From contig CAMVFE010000008.1 in NCBI GenBank assembly GCA_947166705.1, positions 1 through 64,000 on the forward strand: DNA of 64,000 nt, given 5' to 3'. This DNA comes from an uncultured Clostridia bacterium. Lineage in GTDB: Bacteria; Bacillota; Clostridia; Christensenellales; Aristaeellaceae. This document shows positions 17,407-25,182 of this stretch, in pieces; within the stretch, counting starts at the first letter, position 1; every line of letters begins with the position of its first letter. The translations under genes and the position numbers were made by a program. Below the pieces are notes generated by a model, which did not search any database, was not told the DNA's origin, and saw only the letters and a program-made list of their open reading frames with translations.

Positions 17407-17451
17407 TGAAGCCCCGGAGAGGGCTCAGAGCGATTGAAAGGAGAAAACATC

Positions 17452-17934
17452 ATGGAAAGGATCACGGTGGACCTGATCAGCACCAAGGAGTTTTCCAGCG
17501 TCAGCAAGGGGTATGATCCCAAGGAAGTGGACGAATTCCTGGATGACATCTGCGATGAGATGGAGCGGATGGAAGCGGAGATCAAGGATCTGCGGCAGAA
17601 GACCACCAATGTCCGCCCCGCGGCTCCGGCCCAGGCGGCCCCGTCGGGCCAGGAACCCGACGAGGAGCTGACGAACCAGTTCCGGGAAATTCTGATGACG
17701 GCGCAGCAGGTGAAGGATGAGACGATCCGCAAGGCCAAGGAGGACGCGGAGGCAATCCGCGCCAAGGCGGAAGCGGAGGCCACGGAGCGGCTGGACGGGC
17801 TGAGCGAGGAAAAGGACGCGCTGACCCGGCAGATTTCCGAGCTGAAGACGACCGCGGCAAATTACAGGCAGCAGTTCGAGCAGCTGCTTCAGGCTCAGCA
17901 GGAGGCGCTGGAAAAGGCGTCCGACCTGTTCTGA
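17452..17934 (+). CDS. divIVA: DivIVA domain protein
   Basis: DivIVA proteins bind curved membrane at poles and septa and recruit division or wall factors. The 160-residue protein starts at ATG 17452 behind AAAGGAG (17437-17443). The N-terminal lipid-binding domain is MERITVDLISTKEFSSVSKG then YDPKEVDEFLDDICDEMERM. A linker with AAPAQAAPSG follows, then a long coiled coil (KDETIRKAKEDAEAIRAKAEAEA and onward) to the end. Its position after sepF is the usual one. Confidence 0.93.
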   Translation: MERITVDLISTKEFSSVSKGYDPKEVDEFLDDICDEMERMEAEIKDLRQKTTNVRPAAPAQAAPSGQEPDEELTNQFREILMTAQQVKDETIRKAKEDAEAIRAKAEAEATERLDGLSEEKDALTRQISELKTTAANYRQQFEQLLQAQQEALEKASDLF

Positions 17935-17963
17935 TCCGCGGCGGGACGGAGGAGATAATCGAC

Positions 17964-18860
17964 ATGTTTGGACGGAGACCGGACGGGCGAAGGCTGAAGG
18001 ATGTGGATCCGATCGTTCAGATCACGCCCTATCTGATGCCCATGCGCTGCGACGCGCAGGTGTTTCTGGAGCACAAGCTGGACTATGAGATGCTTTCCCG
18101 CTACATTGCGGCCAAGGCGGGGGACGGCGAGAAGGTGACCTTCATGCAGATCATCATCGCGGCCTATGTACGGGGAGTCAGCCAGCATCCGGAGATCAAC
18201 CGTTTTATCAAGAACAAGCAGTATTATTCCCGGAATAATCTTTCGGTATCCTTCACGCTGCTGAAGGAAAGCCAGAATCACGACAGCCCGGAATCGACGG
18301 TCAGGATTGAGTTTGATCCTTCCGATACGCTTTTTGACGTCAGGGATCGGATGATCGCAGCGGTGGAAGCCAACCGCGGGGAGTCCGCCGACGGGGATCC
18401 CTTTGTGAACCGGCTTGCGAGCGTCCTCCTGGTCATACCGGGACTGGCGAGCCTGATCGTGGCGCTGGTCCGGCTGCTGGACAGGTACGGCCTGGCGCCC
18501 GGCGCCTTTATCCGGGAGCTGCCGTTTTACAGCAGCATGTTCATTACCAACAACGCCTCCATCGGCCTGCACCATGTGTGGCACCATATCTACAACTTCG
18601 GGAATGTCAGCGCCTTCTTCGGCATGGGCAGCATCATGAAGGAAGCGACGGTGGACGCCGGGGGAAAGGTGCGGATGAAGCGGTGGCTGCCCATTGGCGT
18701 GACCGTGGACGAGCGGGTGACCTCGGGAGCGCACTACGCGGCCTTTTTCGCGGATGTGGTGCGCTGCCTGAACCATCCGGAACTGTTGGAAGTGCCCCCT
18801 GAGACGGTACGGTACGACCGGGGCGTGGAATATCACGTGCCGAAGCTGAAGCGGGCCTGA
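17964..18860 (+). CDS. E2-like (2-oxoacid dehydrogenase acyltransferase fold) protein without lipoyl domain or catalytic His
   Basis: The 298-residue protein begins at ATG 17964 (MFGRRPDGRRLKDVDP). It matches stand-alone proteins in Clostridia annotated as 2-oxoacid dehydrogenase subunit E2, which share the chloramphenicol acetyltransferase fold. There is no lipoyl or E1/E3-binding domain. The E2 active-site motif DHRxxDG is replaced by DERVTSG at residues 249-255, so both the catalytic histidine and the aspartate are missing; a histidine lies at 257. A hydrophobic segment (LASVLLVIPGLASLIVALVRLL, about 152-173) could touch the membrane. No dehydrogenase genes are nearby. It probably is not part of a dehydrogenase complex; function unknown. 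Confidence 0.65.
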   Translation: MFGRRPDGRRLKDVDPIVQITPYLMPMRCDAQVFLEHKLDYEMLSRYIAAKAGDGEKVTFMQIIIAAYVRGVSQHPEINRFIKNKQYYSRNNLSVSFTLLKESQNHDSPESTVRIEFDPSDTLFDVRDRMIAAVEANRGESADGDPFVNRLASVLLVIPGLASLIVALVRLLDRYGLAPGAFIRELPFYSSMFITNNASIGLHHVWHHIYNFGNVSAFFGMGSIMKEATVDAGGKVRMKRWLPIGVTVDERVTSGAHYAAFFADVVRCLNHPELLEVPPETVRYDRGVEYHVPKLKRA

Positions 18861-18966
18861 GCACGGAGACGGGAAAACCGGCGCCTGAACGGCGGAGTGC
18901 ACAGGCGGCGGTCCCCGGAACCATTCTGAACAGCATACAGTCGGGGGAGATTGACCCCATAAATCA

Positions 18967-18995
18967 TTCAGCCATCCTCTCAGAGGATGGCTGAA
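18967..18995. terminator. Bidirectional terminator hairpin between convergent genes
   Basis: A perfect 14-base inverted repeat (TTCAGCCATCCTCT, 18967-18980, and its complement at 18982-18995) lies between the E2-like gene (+) and the radical SAM gene (-). T-tracts are poor on both sides, so efficiency is uncertain. Confidence 0.6.
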
Positions 18996-19078
18996 TTGCT
19001 TCTCCGCCCCGGAAAGCGGGATCCTGCCGCGGCGGCGGGCTTCCTTCTTCCGGGAAACAGCGCCCCTCGCCGGCCGGG

Positions 19079-19951
19079 TTATACAAAGCTTTCGTCCCGG
19101 TTGAAGAGGGGAACGAAGCAGGGATCCGCGGCGGCCGGTTCCTGCAGGTATCCGGGAAGGCCGAGCGCCAGCATATGGTCCCGGACCCGGCGGTATTCCT
19201 TTCCGGTCACCCGGCGGTCCAGCCCCCGGATGGCAATGCCGTTGTACGGGATATACTGGCGCATGAGGCTGACCGGGGTCCCTTCCGGCAGCGTATCGCG
19301 GATCCAGGTCAGAAGCTTCAGGCTTTCAGCCGTCAGCGAAGGAAGAATCAGATGGCGGACCAGGGTGCCCCGGGTCATGACGCCTTCCGGGCTGTACTGC
19401 GGAATTCCGGTCTGGCGGCACATCTCCGGCAGCGCGCGGGAGGCGGCTTCGAAATAGTCCGGCGCCTTTGCGCACAGGGCTCCCGCCCGCGGGGAAAAGT
19501 GCTTGAGATCCGGCAGATACACATCGATGACGCCTTCCAGGAGACGCAGCGTTTCCACGGTTTCGTAGCCGGAGGAATTCCAGACCAGCGGCAGGGCGGG
19601 GCGGTAGAGGGACAGCGCCTCCAGAATCTGCGGGACGAAGGGCGTTCCGGTGATGAAGGAGACGGACTGCATACCCAGATCCTCCAGGCGCTTCAGGCTG
19701 TCCGCCAGACCGCGCGGCGTAAAGGGCCTGCCCTGATTCCGGTGGGAAATCTCCCCGTTCTGGCAGTAGGCGCAGCGCAGGGTACAGCCGGAGAAGAAAA
19801 CGGCGCCAGTACCGCGGGTGCCGGAGATGGGCGGCTCCTCCCACAGATGGGGAGCGATGCGCGCAATGAGCATCTCCGTGCCGAGGCCGCAGAATCCGCG
19901 GCCGGATGAACGGTCCGCTCCGCAGGCGCGGGGACACAGTGTACAGCGCAG
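19079..19951 (-). CDS. Radical SAM protein, PflX-like family, with apparent CTG start
   Basis: The protein has the radical SAM cluster motif CTLRCAYC (Cys 56, 60, 63) after EEPPISGTRGTGAVFFSG, and family blocks NSSGYE and YLPDLKHF. It resembles PflX/COG1313 proteins, whose substrate is unknown. The first ATG (19873) would cut off a conserved N-terminal cysteine block; reading upstream in frame gives CTLCPRACGADRSSGRGFCG, typical of the family. Between this block and an in-frame TGA there is no ATG, GTG or TTG. A CTG at 19951 lies 8 bases after AAAGGAGG, and a promoter at 19989-20017 fits. With this start it has 290 residues. Partner genes are not evident. Confidence 0.82.
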   Translation of the reverse strand: MRCTLCPRACGADRSSGRGFCGLGTEMLIARIAPHLWEEPPISGTRGTGAVFFSGCTLRCAYCQNGEISHRNQGRPFTPRGLADSLKRLEDLGMQSVSFITGTPFVPQILEALSLYRPALPLVWNSSGYETVETLRLLEGVIDVYLPDLKHFSPRAGALCAKAPDYFEAASRALPEMCRQTGIPQYSPEGVMTRGTLVRHLILPSLTAESLKLLTWIRDTLPEGTPVSLMRQYIPYNGIAIRGLDRRVTGKEYRRVRDHMLALGLPGYLQEPAAADPCFVPLFNRDESFV

Positions 19952-19988
19952 ATGAACCGCCTCCTTTCAGCCCCTACGGGCAGGGAGC

Positions 19989-20017
19989 ATTATATCGTCT
20001 CCGCCGCCTTCGCGCAA
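19989..20017 (-). promoter_or_regulatory. Promoter of the radical SAM gene
   Basis: On the reverse strand TTGCGC (20017-20012) and TATAAT (19994-19989) have a 17-base spacer. The transcript would start near 19982, about 30 bases before the CTG codon, which limits where translation could begin. Confidence 0.7.
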
Positions 20018-20072
20018 CCTCGCCGCCGCGCGGGGAGGGGCGGGACGCGGGCGCCGGAGGGGCAGGTTGCAC

Positions 20073-20101
20073 TTGTGGGCGCAGGGGATTCGGTATATAA
20101 T
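20073..20101 (+). promoter_or_regulatory. Promoter of the beta-propeller gene
   Basis: TTGTGG (20073-20078) and TATAAT (20096-20101) are 17 bases apart, 81 bases before the TTG start. It is divergent from the radical SAM promoter. Confidence 0.6.
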
Positions 20102-20181
20102 ATCAGGGAATATCTGAGCGGGCGGACGCCTGTCAGAACCAGGCAAAGAAGACCACTGCTGAATATAAAGGAGATCGGACT

Positions 20182-23100
20182 TTGGACGAGTTTATGGAAA
20201 AGCAGGAAAAACCGGAGCTGAAGGGAGCGGAAACTCCGGCGGAGGAGAAGGCCGCGGAGGAGCAGCCTCACCGGCGCCGCAGAAGAGCGGAGCGGTACGA
20301 GGAAAAGCCTGAGGAATCCGAGGCCTTCAGCGGCTTTGACAACGCGGAGCACAGCGAGACCGCACGCGAAGTGGCGAACCGCTACCGGCAGAGGAAGAAG
20401 ATTTCCATGCTGGGGGATACGACGCGGATTCCTGCGCAGGCGGAAGGGACGGAAGGAAAGCCTGCCTGGAAGACGCAGGGCTTTTCCCGGGAGCGCGTAG
20501 GCTATGCCTCCGGCCATATGGGCGGAAGCTCCGCCCAGCGGGCGCGGATGAGCGAAGCGGGCCGGGCGCGCCTGGCCGCTGAAAGCGGGCTTTCCGGGGC
20601 GGAAGGCGCGGGAACCCGGGAGCCGGGAAGGGAGACTTATGCTGCGGGCGGGAAAGCCGGCCCCTACGGACGGACTCCGGGAGCCGTACGGGAGACCGAA
20701 TACGGCGCCAGGCAGGCCGCTTTGCGCAGGCCGGAGCCGCCCCGCAGAAAGCGGAAGGCGCTGACGGCGGCCGTGACGGCGCTGCTGGCCGCGGGCGCGG
20801 TGATCCTGGGACTGCTGATGGTGCCCGAGGATATGGGCGGACCGCTGGGATCGATCCGGCGGGGCATCGGCGGCCTGATGGGCGGAAACACTACTGCGGC
20901 GCAGCGCCGGGAAATCACGATTTCAGTTATCGGGCAGGATCAGGAGGAGGTTCCAGCCCAGGTGGATTTTGCTGTCGTGACGGGGAAGGATGTCTCCGGA
21001 GTGAGGCTCGTTTCGGAGGACGGAAGCGTTCTGCTGAGCGATCAGATGATCAGCCAGCGGGAGGATGATATTCTCTGGGAGCTGAGCTGGTATGCCGAGC
21101 AGCCCTATTCCGGCCAGATCGGCGTCCAGGTCCGGACGGGGGACGCCTGGACCGCCGCGCCCTGCACCGTGGAGGTGAAGGTGCTGGCCGCGTCGGCGGA
21201 GCCGAAGGTTTCGGAACTTCCGGATGTCGTGGCGACGGAGGCTCCCGCGCTGACGCCCGAACCGGTGTGGCCGGAGGATCCGGAGGAGGATCCCGGCGAC
21301 GCGGAGATGGAGGGCGCGGGGGAGGGAACGGAGCCCGAAGCCGGAAAAGGACAGGCGCAGCTCATTCCAGAGCCCGGCACGGATCCGGATGATCCGGGAC
21401 GGATTCCGGAAAACGGATCCGGGGCGCCGAACCCGGAAGCCCCGGCGGAGGAAAGCCCGGAGGACGAAGGAGAGGCCCCGGCCGGGGATGAAGGGAATGC
21501 CCCGGCAGAGGAAGGCCTGGAGGACGAAGACGGGGCGCAGGCCGGAGAATGGCCCTGGGACGAGGGCGAGGCCCCGGCGGAGGAAGAATCCGGGGACGGA
21601 ACGGAACAGCCCCGGGAGAGCGGCGAGGATGCGTTCGGACCCGAAACGCAGGCGGAGACAGCCGGAAACGGGGAACAGCCGGAGCAAGCCGCGCAGGCCG
21701 GAGCGGACGCGCAGGATCAGGAGACGCCTCCCGCCAGGCCGCTGATGACCGTGACGGCCGCGGAAAGCGCGGATCCTTCGCTGATTGCCACCACTGTGAT
21801 TTACAACGGGAACAAGAAGGTTGCGGAATACGCGCGCGCGGATGTGGAAAAGATCCATATGCCCGTGCTGGGCGAATACACCAAGCAGAAGATGGGCATC
21901 CTGACCTTCCGCACGGATGCCTTCCGCCAGAATGCCTCGATCGGCACCGTGAAGGGCATGAACAGCCTGGATATCGCCTGGACGGCGGAAGCGGGAAGCA
22001 TCCGGGGCGCCGGCCAGACCTATTACGGCATCGGCTGGGTCGGACAGCCGGCCATTGTGAAATGGAGCAAGGAAGTCCGCGAGCAGAGCGAAATGTATGA
22101 CGCCAAGAAGGAAAAGAGCGGCCTGAAGGAGGTCATCGCCGCCGGGCAGGACGGCAGGATCTATTTCCTGGACCTTTCCGACGGAACGCCGACCCGGAAC
22201 TCCATCAAGGTCGGGTATCCCCTGAGGGCGGCCCCCAGCGTGCATCCCGGCGGAGCACCCTACCTGACTGTCGGCCAGTTTGCGCGGAAGATGGCGAGCG
22301 GACAGGGAAGGATCGGCCTGAGGCAGTACAACCTTTATATGCTCAAGGAGCTGAGCCTGATCGACGGGCTGGACGAGAAAAAGAACCGCCCCTACAACAA
22401 GGTGGGATCCTTTGAAACCTCGGCGCTGATTGACCGGACGGTGAAAAGCCCGGTGATGATCACCGCGGGGACGAACGGCATGCTCTATCTGGTCAACCTG
22501 AACGGTGAATTTGATTTCAACGCGGGAACCTATAACCAGAGCCCGACCATGGTGGTCATGAAGAGCAAGGCCAAGGGCGAAAAGGATGCCGCCACCGCGG
22601 TGGAAGCGTCCATCGCCATGTATGACCGGTATGTTTACTACGCGGACATGGGCGGATTCCTGCGGTGCGTGGATACCAATACGCTGACCACGGCCTGGGC
22701 CGTTTCGCTGGGAGATTCGGTGGAGTCCACGCCGGCGCTGGACTGGCATGGCGAGAACGGCCTGGACCTTTATACCGCGACGCTTCTGTCCCTCCGGAAG
22801 AAGGGAAACGCGGAGGTCAGGTGTTTTGACGCGCTGAGCGGGGAGGAGAGATGGTCCGCCGCCTTCGGTGTCAGGAAGGATACGAAGAACAGGACGGTAA
22901 GCGGGTTCCGGGCTTCCCCGGTCATCGGACAGAACGGCCTGAGCGACTGGATCTACTATACGGTGAACAACCTGAGCCAGGAAGGCCGGGAGCAGCTGGG
23001 GCTGGGATCGGAAACCGCGGCGCTGGTCGCCCTGAACAAGGAGGACGGATCGGTGGCCTGGGCGGCCGGCCTGAGCGGAAACGGCTATTCCTCGCCGGTG

Positions 23101-23310
23101 GCGGTATATGACGCGGACGGAAACGGCGCCGTCATTCAGTGCGCCGGGGACGGCAGCATTCTGATGCTGGACGGGGAAACGGGAGAGGAGCTTGCCTCCC
23201 TGAAGATCGACGGTGCCATTGAAGCCAGCCCTGCGGTCTATGACGGCATGATGGTGATCGGGACCACGGAGAAGAACAAGAACAACATCTACGGGATACA
23301 GATCAACTGA
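20182..23310 (+). CDS. Membrane-anchored PQQ-like beta-propeller protein
   Basis: The 1042-residue protein starts at TTG 20182 with AAGGAGA at 20168-20174. Residues 1-190 are charged and probably cytoplasmic. One membrane helix follows (KALTAAVTALLAAGAVILGLLM, about 193-214). Then comes a small beta-rich domain (about 245-335), an acidic Glu/Pro/Ala low-complexity linker of about 170 residues, and a C-terminal beta-propeller from about 535 on, with repeats such as DGRIYFLDLSDG, NGMLYLVNLNG, GGFLRCVDTNTL and DGSILMLDGETGEEL. These resemble PQQ/YVTN-type blades. No enzyme motif was recognised, so it is likely a scaffold or BamB-like sensor outside the cell. glpK follows after 14 bases. Confidence 0.7.
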   Translation: MDEFMEKQEKPELKGAETPAEEKAAEEQPHRRRRRAERYEEKPEESEAFSGFDNAEHSETAREVANRYRQRKKISMLGDTTRIPAQAEGTEGKPAWKTQGFSRERVGYASGHMGGSSAQRARMSEAGRARLAAESGLSGAEGAGTREPGRETYAAGGKAGPYGRTPGAVRETEYGARQAALRRPEPPRRKRKALTAAVTALLAAGAVILGLLMVPEDMGGPLGSIRRGIGGLMGGNTTAAQRREITISVIGQDQEEVPAQVDFAVVTGKDVSGVRLVSEDGSVLLSDQMISQREDDILWELSWYAEQPYSGQIGVQVRTGDAWTAAPCTVEVKVLAASAEPKVSELPDVVATEAPALTPEPVWPEDPEEDPGDAEMEGAGEGTEPEAGKGQAQLIPEPGTDPDDPGRIPENGSGAPNPEAPAEESPEDEGEAPAGDEGNAPAEEGLEDEDGAQAGEWPWDEGEAPAEEESGDGTEQPRESGEDAFGPETQAETAGNGEQPEQAAQAGADAQDQETPPARPLMTVTAAESADPSLIATTVIYNGNKKVAEYARADVEKIHMPVLGEYTKQKMGILTFRTDAFRQNASIGTVKGMNSLDIAWTAEAGSIRGAGQTYYGIGWVGQPAIVKWSKEVREQSEMYDAKKEKSGLKEVIAAGQDGRIYFLDLSDGTPTRNSIKVGYPLRAAPSVHPGGAPYLTVGQFARKMASGQGRIGLRQYNLYMLKELSLIDGLDEKKNRPYNKVGSFETSALIDRTVKSPVMITAGTNGMLYLVNLNGEFDFNAGTYNQSPTMVVMKSKAKGEKDAATAVEASIAMYDRYVYYADMGGFLRCVDTNTLTTAWAVSLGDSVESTPALDWHGENGLDLYTATLLSLRKKGNAEVRCFDALSGEERWSAAFGVRKDTKNRTVSGFRASPVIGQNGLSDWIYYTVNNLSQEGREQLGLGSETAALVALNKEDGSVAWAAGLSGNGYSSPVAVYDADGNGAVIQCAGDGSILMLDGETGEELASLKIDGAIEASPAVYDGMMVIGTTEKNKNNIYGIQIN

Positions 23311-23324
23311 CGGGAGGCAGAAGG

Positions 23325-24815
23325 ATGCAGCAGTATCTGGCGGCGCTTGACCAGGGGACGACCAGCTCCCGCGCGATCATCTTTTCCGCGCGGGGCGAGA
23401 TCATCGCTTCCCACGCGGTGGAATTTCAGCAGCACTATCCGCATCCCGGCTGGGTGGAGCATGACCCTGAGGACATTCTGAACAGCCAGCTGACAGCCCT
23501 GAAGGAAGCGGTGCATCTGAGCGGCATCGATCCGGGAGAGATCGCGGCCATCGGAATCACGAACCAGCGGGAAACGACGCTCCTGTGGGACCGCAGGACG
23601 GGAAAATGCGTGGGAAACGCCATTGTCTGGCAGTGCAGGAGAACTTCCCGGATCGTGGAGCAGCTGATCGCGGACGGACACGGGGATATGATCCGGGAGA
23701 AGACCGGGCTGATCCCGGATGCCTATTTTTCCGGAACCAAGCTGAAATGGATGCTGGACTACTACAATCTGCATGAACGTGCGGAGAAGGGCGAGCTCTG
23801 TTTCGGCACGGTGGACAGCTACCTGTGCTGGAATCTGCTGACGGGGCGGCCGCACGTGACGGACGCGACCAATGCCGGGCGGACCATGCTCTTCAACCTG
23901 AAAACGCAGGAATGGGACGAGGAACTGCTTCAGCTGCTGGATATTCCCCGCGCCTGCCTGCCGGAAGTCGTCGACTCCTCCGGGCTGATCGGCTATCTGG
24001 ATCCTTCGGTGCTCGGACGCCCGATCCCGGTGACGGGCATGGCCGGAGACCAGCACGCCAGCCTCTTCGGGCAGACCTGCTGGCAGGTGGGGGACGTTAA
24101 GAACACCTACGGAACGGGCTGCTTCATGCTGATGAACACGGGTGACCGCCCGGTCGTCAGCGAGAACGGCCTGCTGACCACCATGGCGTGGCGCATCGGC
24201 GGAAAGCCCACCTATGCCCTGGAAGGCAGCGTGTTTATGGGCGGAGCTACGATCCAGTGGCTGCGGGATGAGCTGAAAATGATCTCGAAGGCGTCGGAAA
24301 GCGAAGGCCTTGCGGAGAGCGTGAACGGAACCGGCGGGGTCTATCTGGTTCCGGCGATGACCGGATTGGGTGCGCCCTGGTGGGATATGTATTCGCGCGG
24401 AACGCTGGTGGGGATGACGCGCGGGACGGGCAGGGCCCACATCGTCCGGGCGGCGCTGGAGGCGATCGCCTACCAGAGCGACGACCTGATGCAGGCGATG
24501 ATCCGGGATTCCGGGAGAAAGCCGGAGCGCCTGCAGGTGGATGGCGGCGCGAGCGCGAACGGTTTCCTGATGCAGTTTCAGGCGGACATCAGCAATGTGC
24601 CCGTGGTCCGGCCGAGGGTGATGGAGACGACCGCGCTGGGCGCTGCGCTGCTGGCGGGACTGGGCTGCGGGATGTATGCCGGCCGGGAGGAGCTGGCCAG
24701 CATGTGGCAGAAGGACCTGGAGTTCACCCCCGCGATGGATGAAGCGACGCGCAGGCTGAACCTCCGCGGCTGGCACCGCGCCGTCGAGCGTTCACTCAGG
24801 TGGGCCGAGGCCTGA
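23325..24815 (+). CDS. glpK: Glycerol kinase
   Basis: GlpK phosphorylates glycerol to glycerol-3-phosphate. The 496-residue protein has the expected length and motifs: ALDQGTTSSRAIIF at the N-terminus, GITNQRETTLLWDRRTGK, NAIVWQCRRTS, GMAGDQHASLFGQ, NTYGTGCFMLMNTG, and VDGGASANGFLMQFQADI. The histidine-containing regulatory loop of some Gram-positive enzymes was not checked. It lies 14 bases after the propeller gene and may share its transcript; no glpF or glpD is nearby. Its stop codon lies inside the first arm of a 105-bp repeat. Confidence 0.96.
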   Translation: MQQYLAALDQGTTSSRAIIFSARGEIIASHAVEFQQHYPHPGWVEHDPEDILNSQLTALKEAVHLSGIDPGEIAAIGITNQRETTLLWDRRTGKCVGNAIVWQCRRTSRIVEQLIADGHGDMIREKTGLIPDAYFSGTKLKWMLDYYNLHERAEKGELCFGTVDSYLCWNLLTGRPHVTDATNAGRTMLFNLKTQEWDEELLQLLDIPRACLPEVVDSSGLIGYLDPSVLGRPIPVTGMAGDQHASLFGQTCWQVGDVKNTYGTGCFMLMNTGDRPVVSENGLLTTMAWRIGGKPTYALEGSVFMGGATIQWLRDELKMISKASESEGLAESVNGTGGVYLVPAMTGLGAPWWDMYSRGTLVGMTRGTGRAHIVRAALEAIAYQSDDLMQAMIRDSGRKPERLQVDGGASANGFLMQFQADISNVPVVRPRVMETTALGAALLAGLGCGMYAGREELASMWQKDLEFTPAMDEATRRLNLRGWHRAVERSLRWAEA

Positions 24816-25041
24816 CGACCGCCGGTGGCGGGAATTTCGTCAGGCCTCGGCTCAGCCGAAAGGGAGCAGGCTCCATGGGTGTGGAGCTGCGACCATTGAG
24901 GCTGCGGGAAGGAGGCCTGACGACCGCCAGTGGCGGGAATATCGTCAGGCCTCGGCTCAGCCGAAAGGGAGCAGGCTCCATGGGTGTGGAGCTGCGACCA
25001 TTGAGGCTGCGGGAAAGAGGCCTGACGACCGCCGGTGGCGG
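24807..25041. repeat. 105-bp tandem repeat with foldback arms, 2.3 copies
   Basis: Two full units, 24807-24911 and 24912-25016, differ at only three positions, and a partial third copy runs 25017-25041. Each unit opens with GAGGCCTGACGA, whose exact complement follows 30 bases later (24837-24848; 24942-24953). Inside is CCGCC/GGCGG, so each start folds into a long nested hairpin; a second hairpin CGGCT-C-AGCCG follows. The repeat begins inside the last two codons of glpK and its TGA is within the first arm. The rest of the gap up to ftsH holds AT-rich promoter-like sequence. It may be a dispersed element; only this site is visible here. Confidence 0.9.
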
Positions 25042-25098
25042 CTTATCTTAATTTTCTGAAAACCGGATGAATTTTCCATGAAGCCTTTTTGACGCACC

Positions 25099-25127
25099 TT
25101 TATATTTTCGGCGATCAGGACTATAAT
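25099..25127 (+). promoter_or_regulatory. Possible ftsH promoter
   Basis: A consensus TATAAT at 25122-25127 has a weak -35 (TTTATA, 25099-25104) at 17 bases. It lies 55 bases before the ftsH start, just past the tandem repeat. Confidence 0.5.
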
Positions 25128-25182
25128 GAACAGGCTTCCGCGGGAGGCATCAGCCAGCCGCGCGGGAGCGGGAAGGAGATCC

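Noticed and set aside
24807-25041. CRISPR array
   Set aside because: The units are direct 105-bp tandem copies with no unique spacers.
24796-25051. Small open frames on both strands inside the 105-bp repeat
   Set aside because: They exist because the period is a multiple of three. Their products are just repeated Pro/Arg/Leu-rich peptides without ribosome sites.
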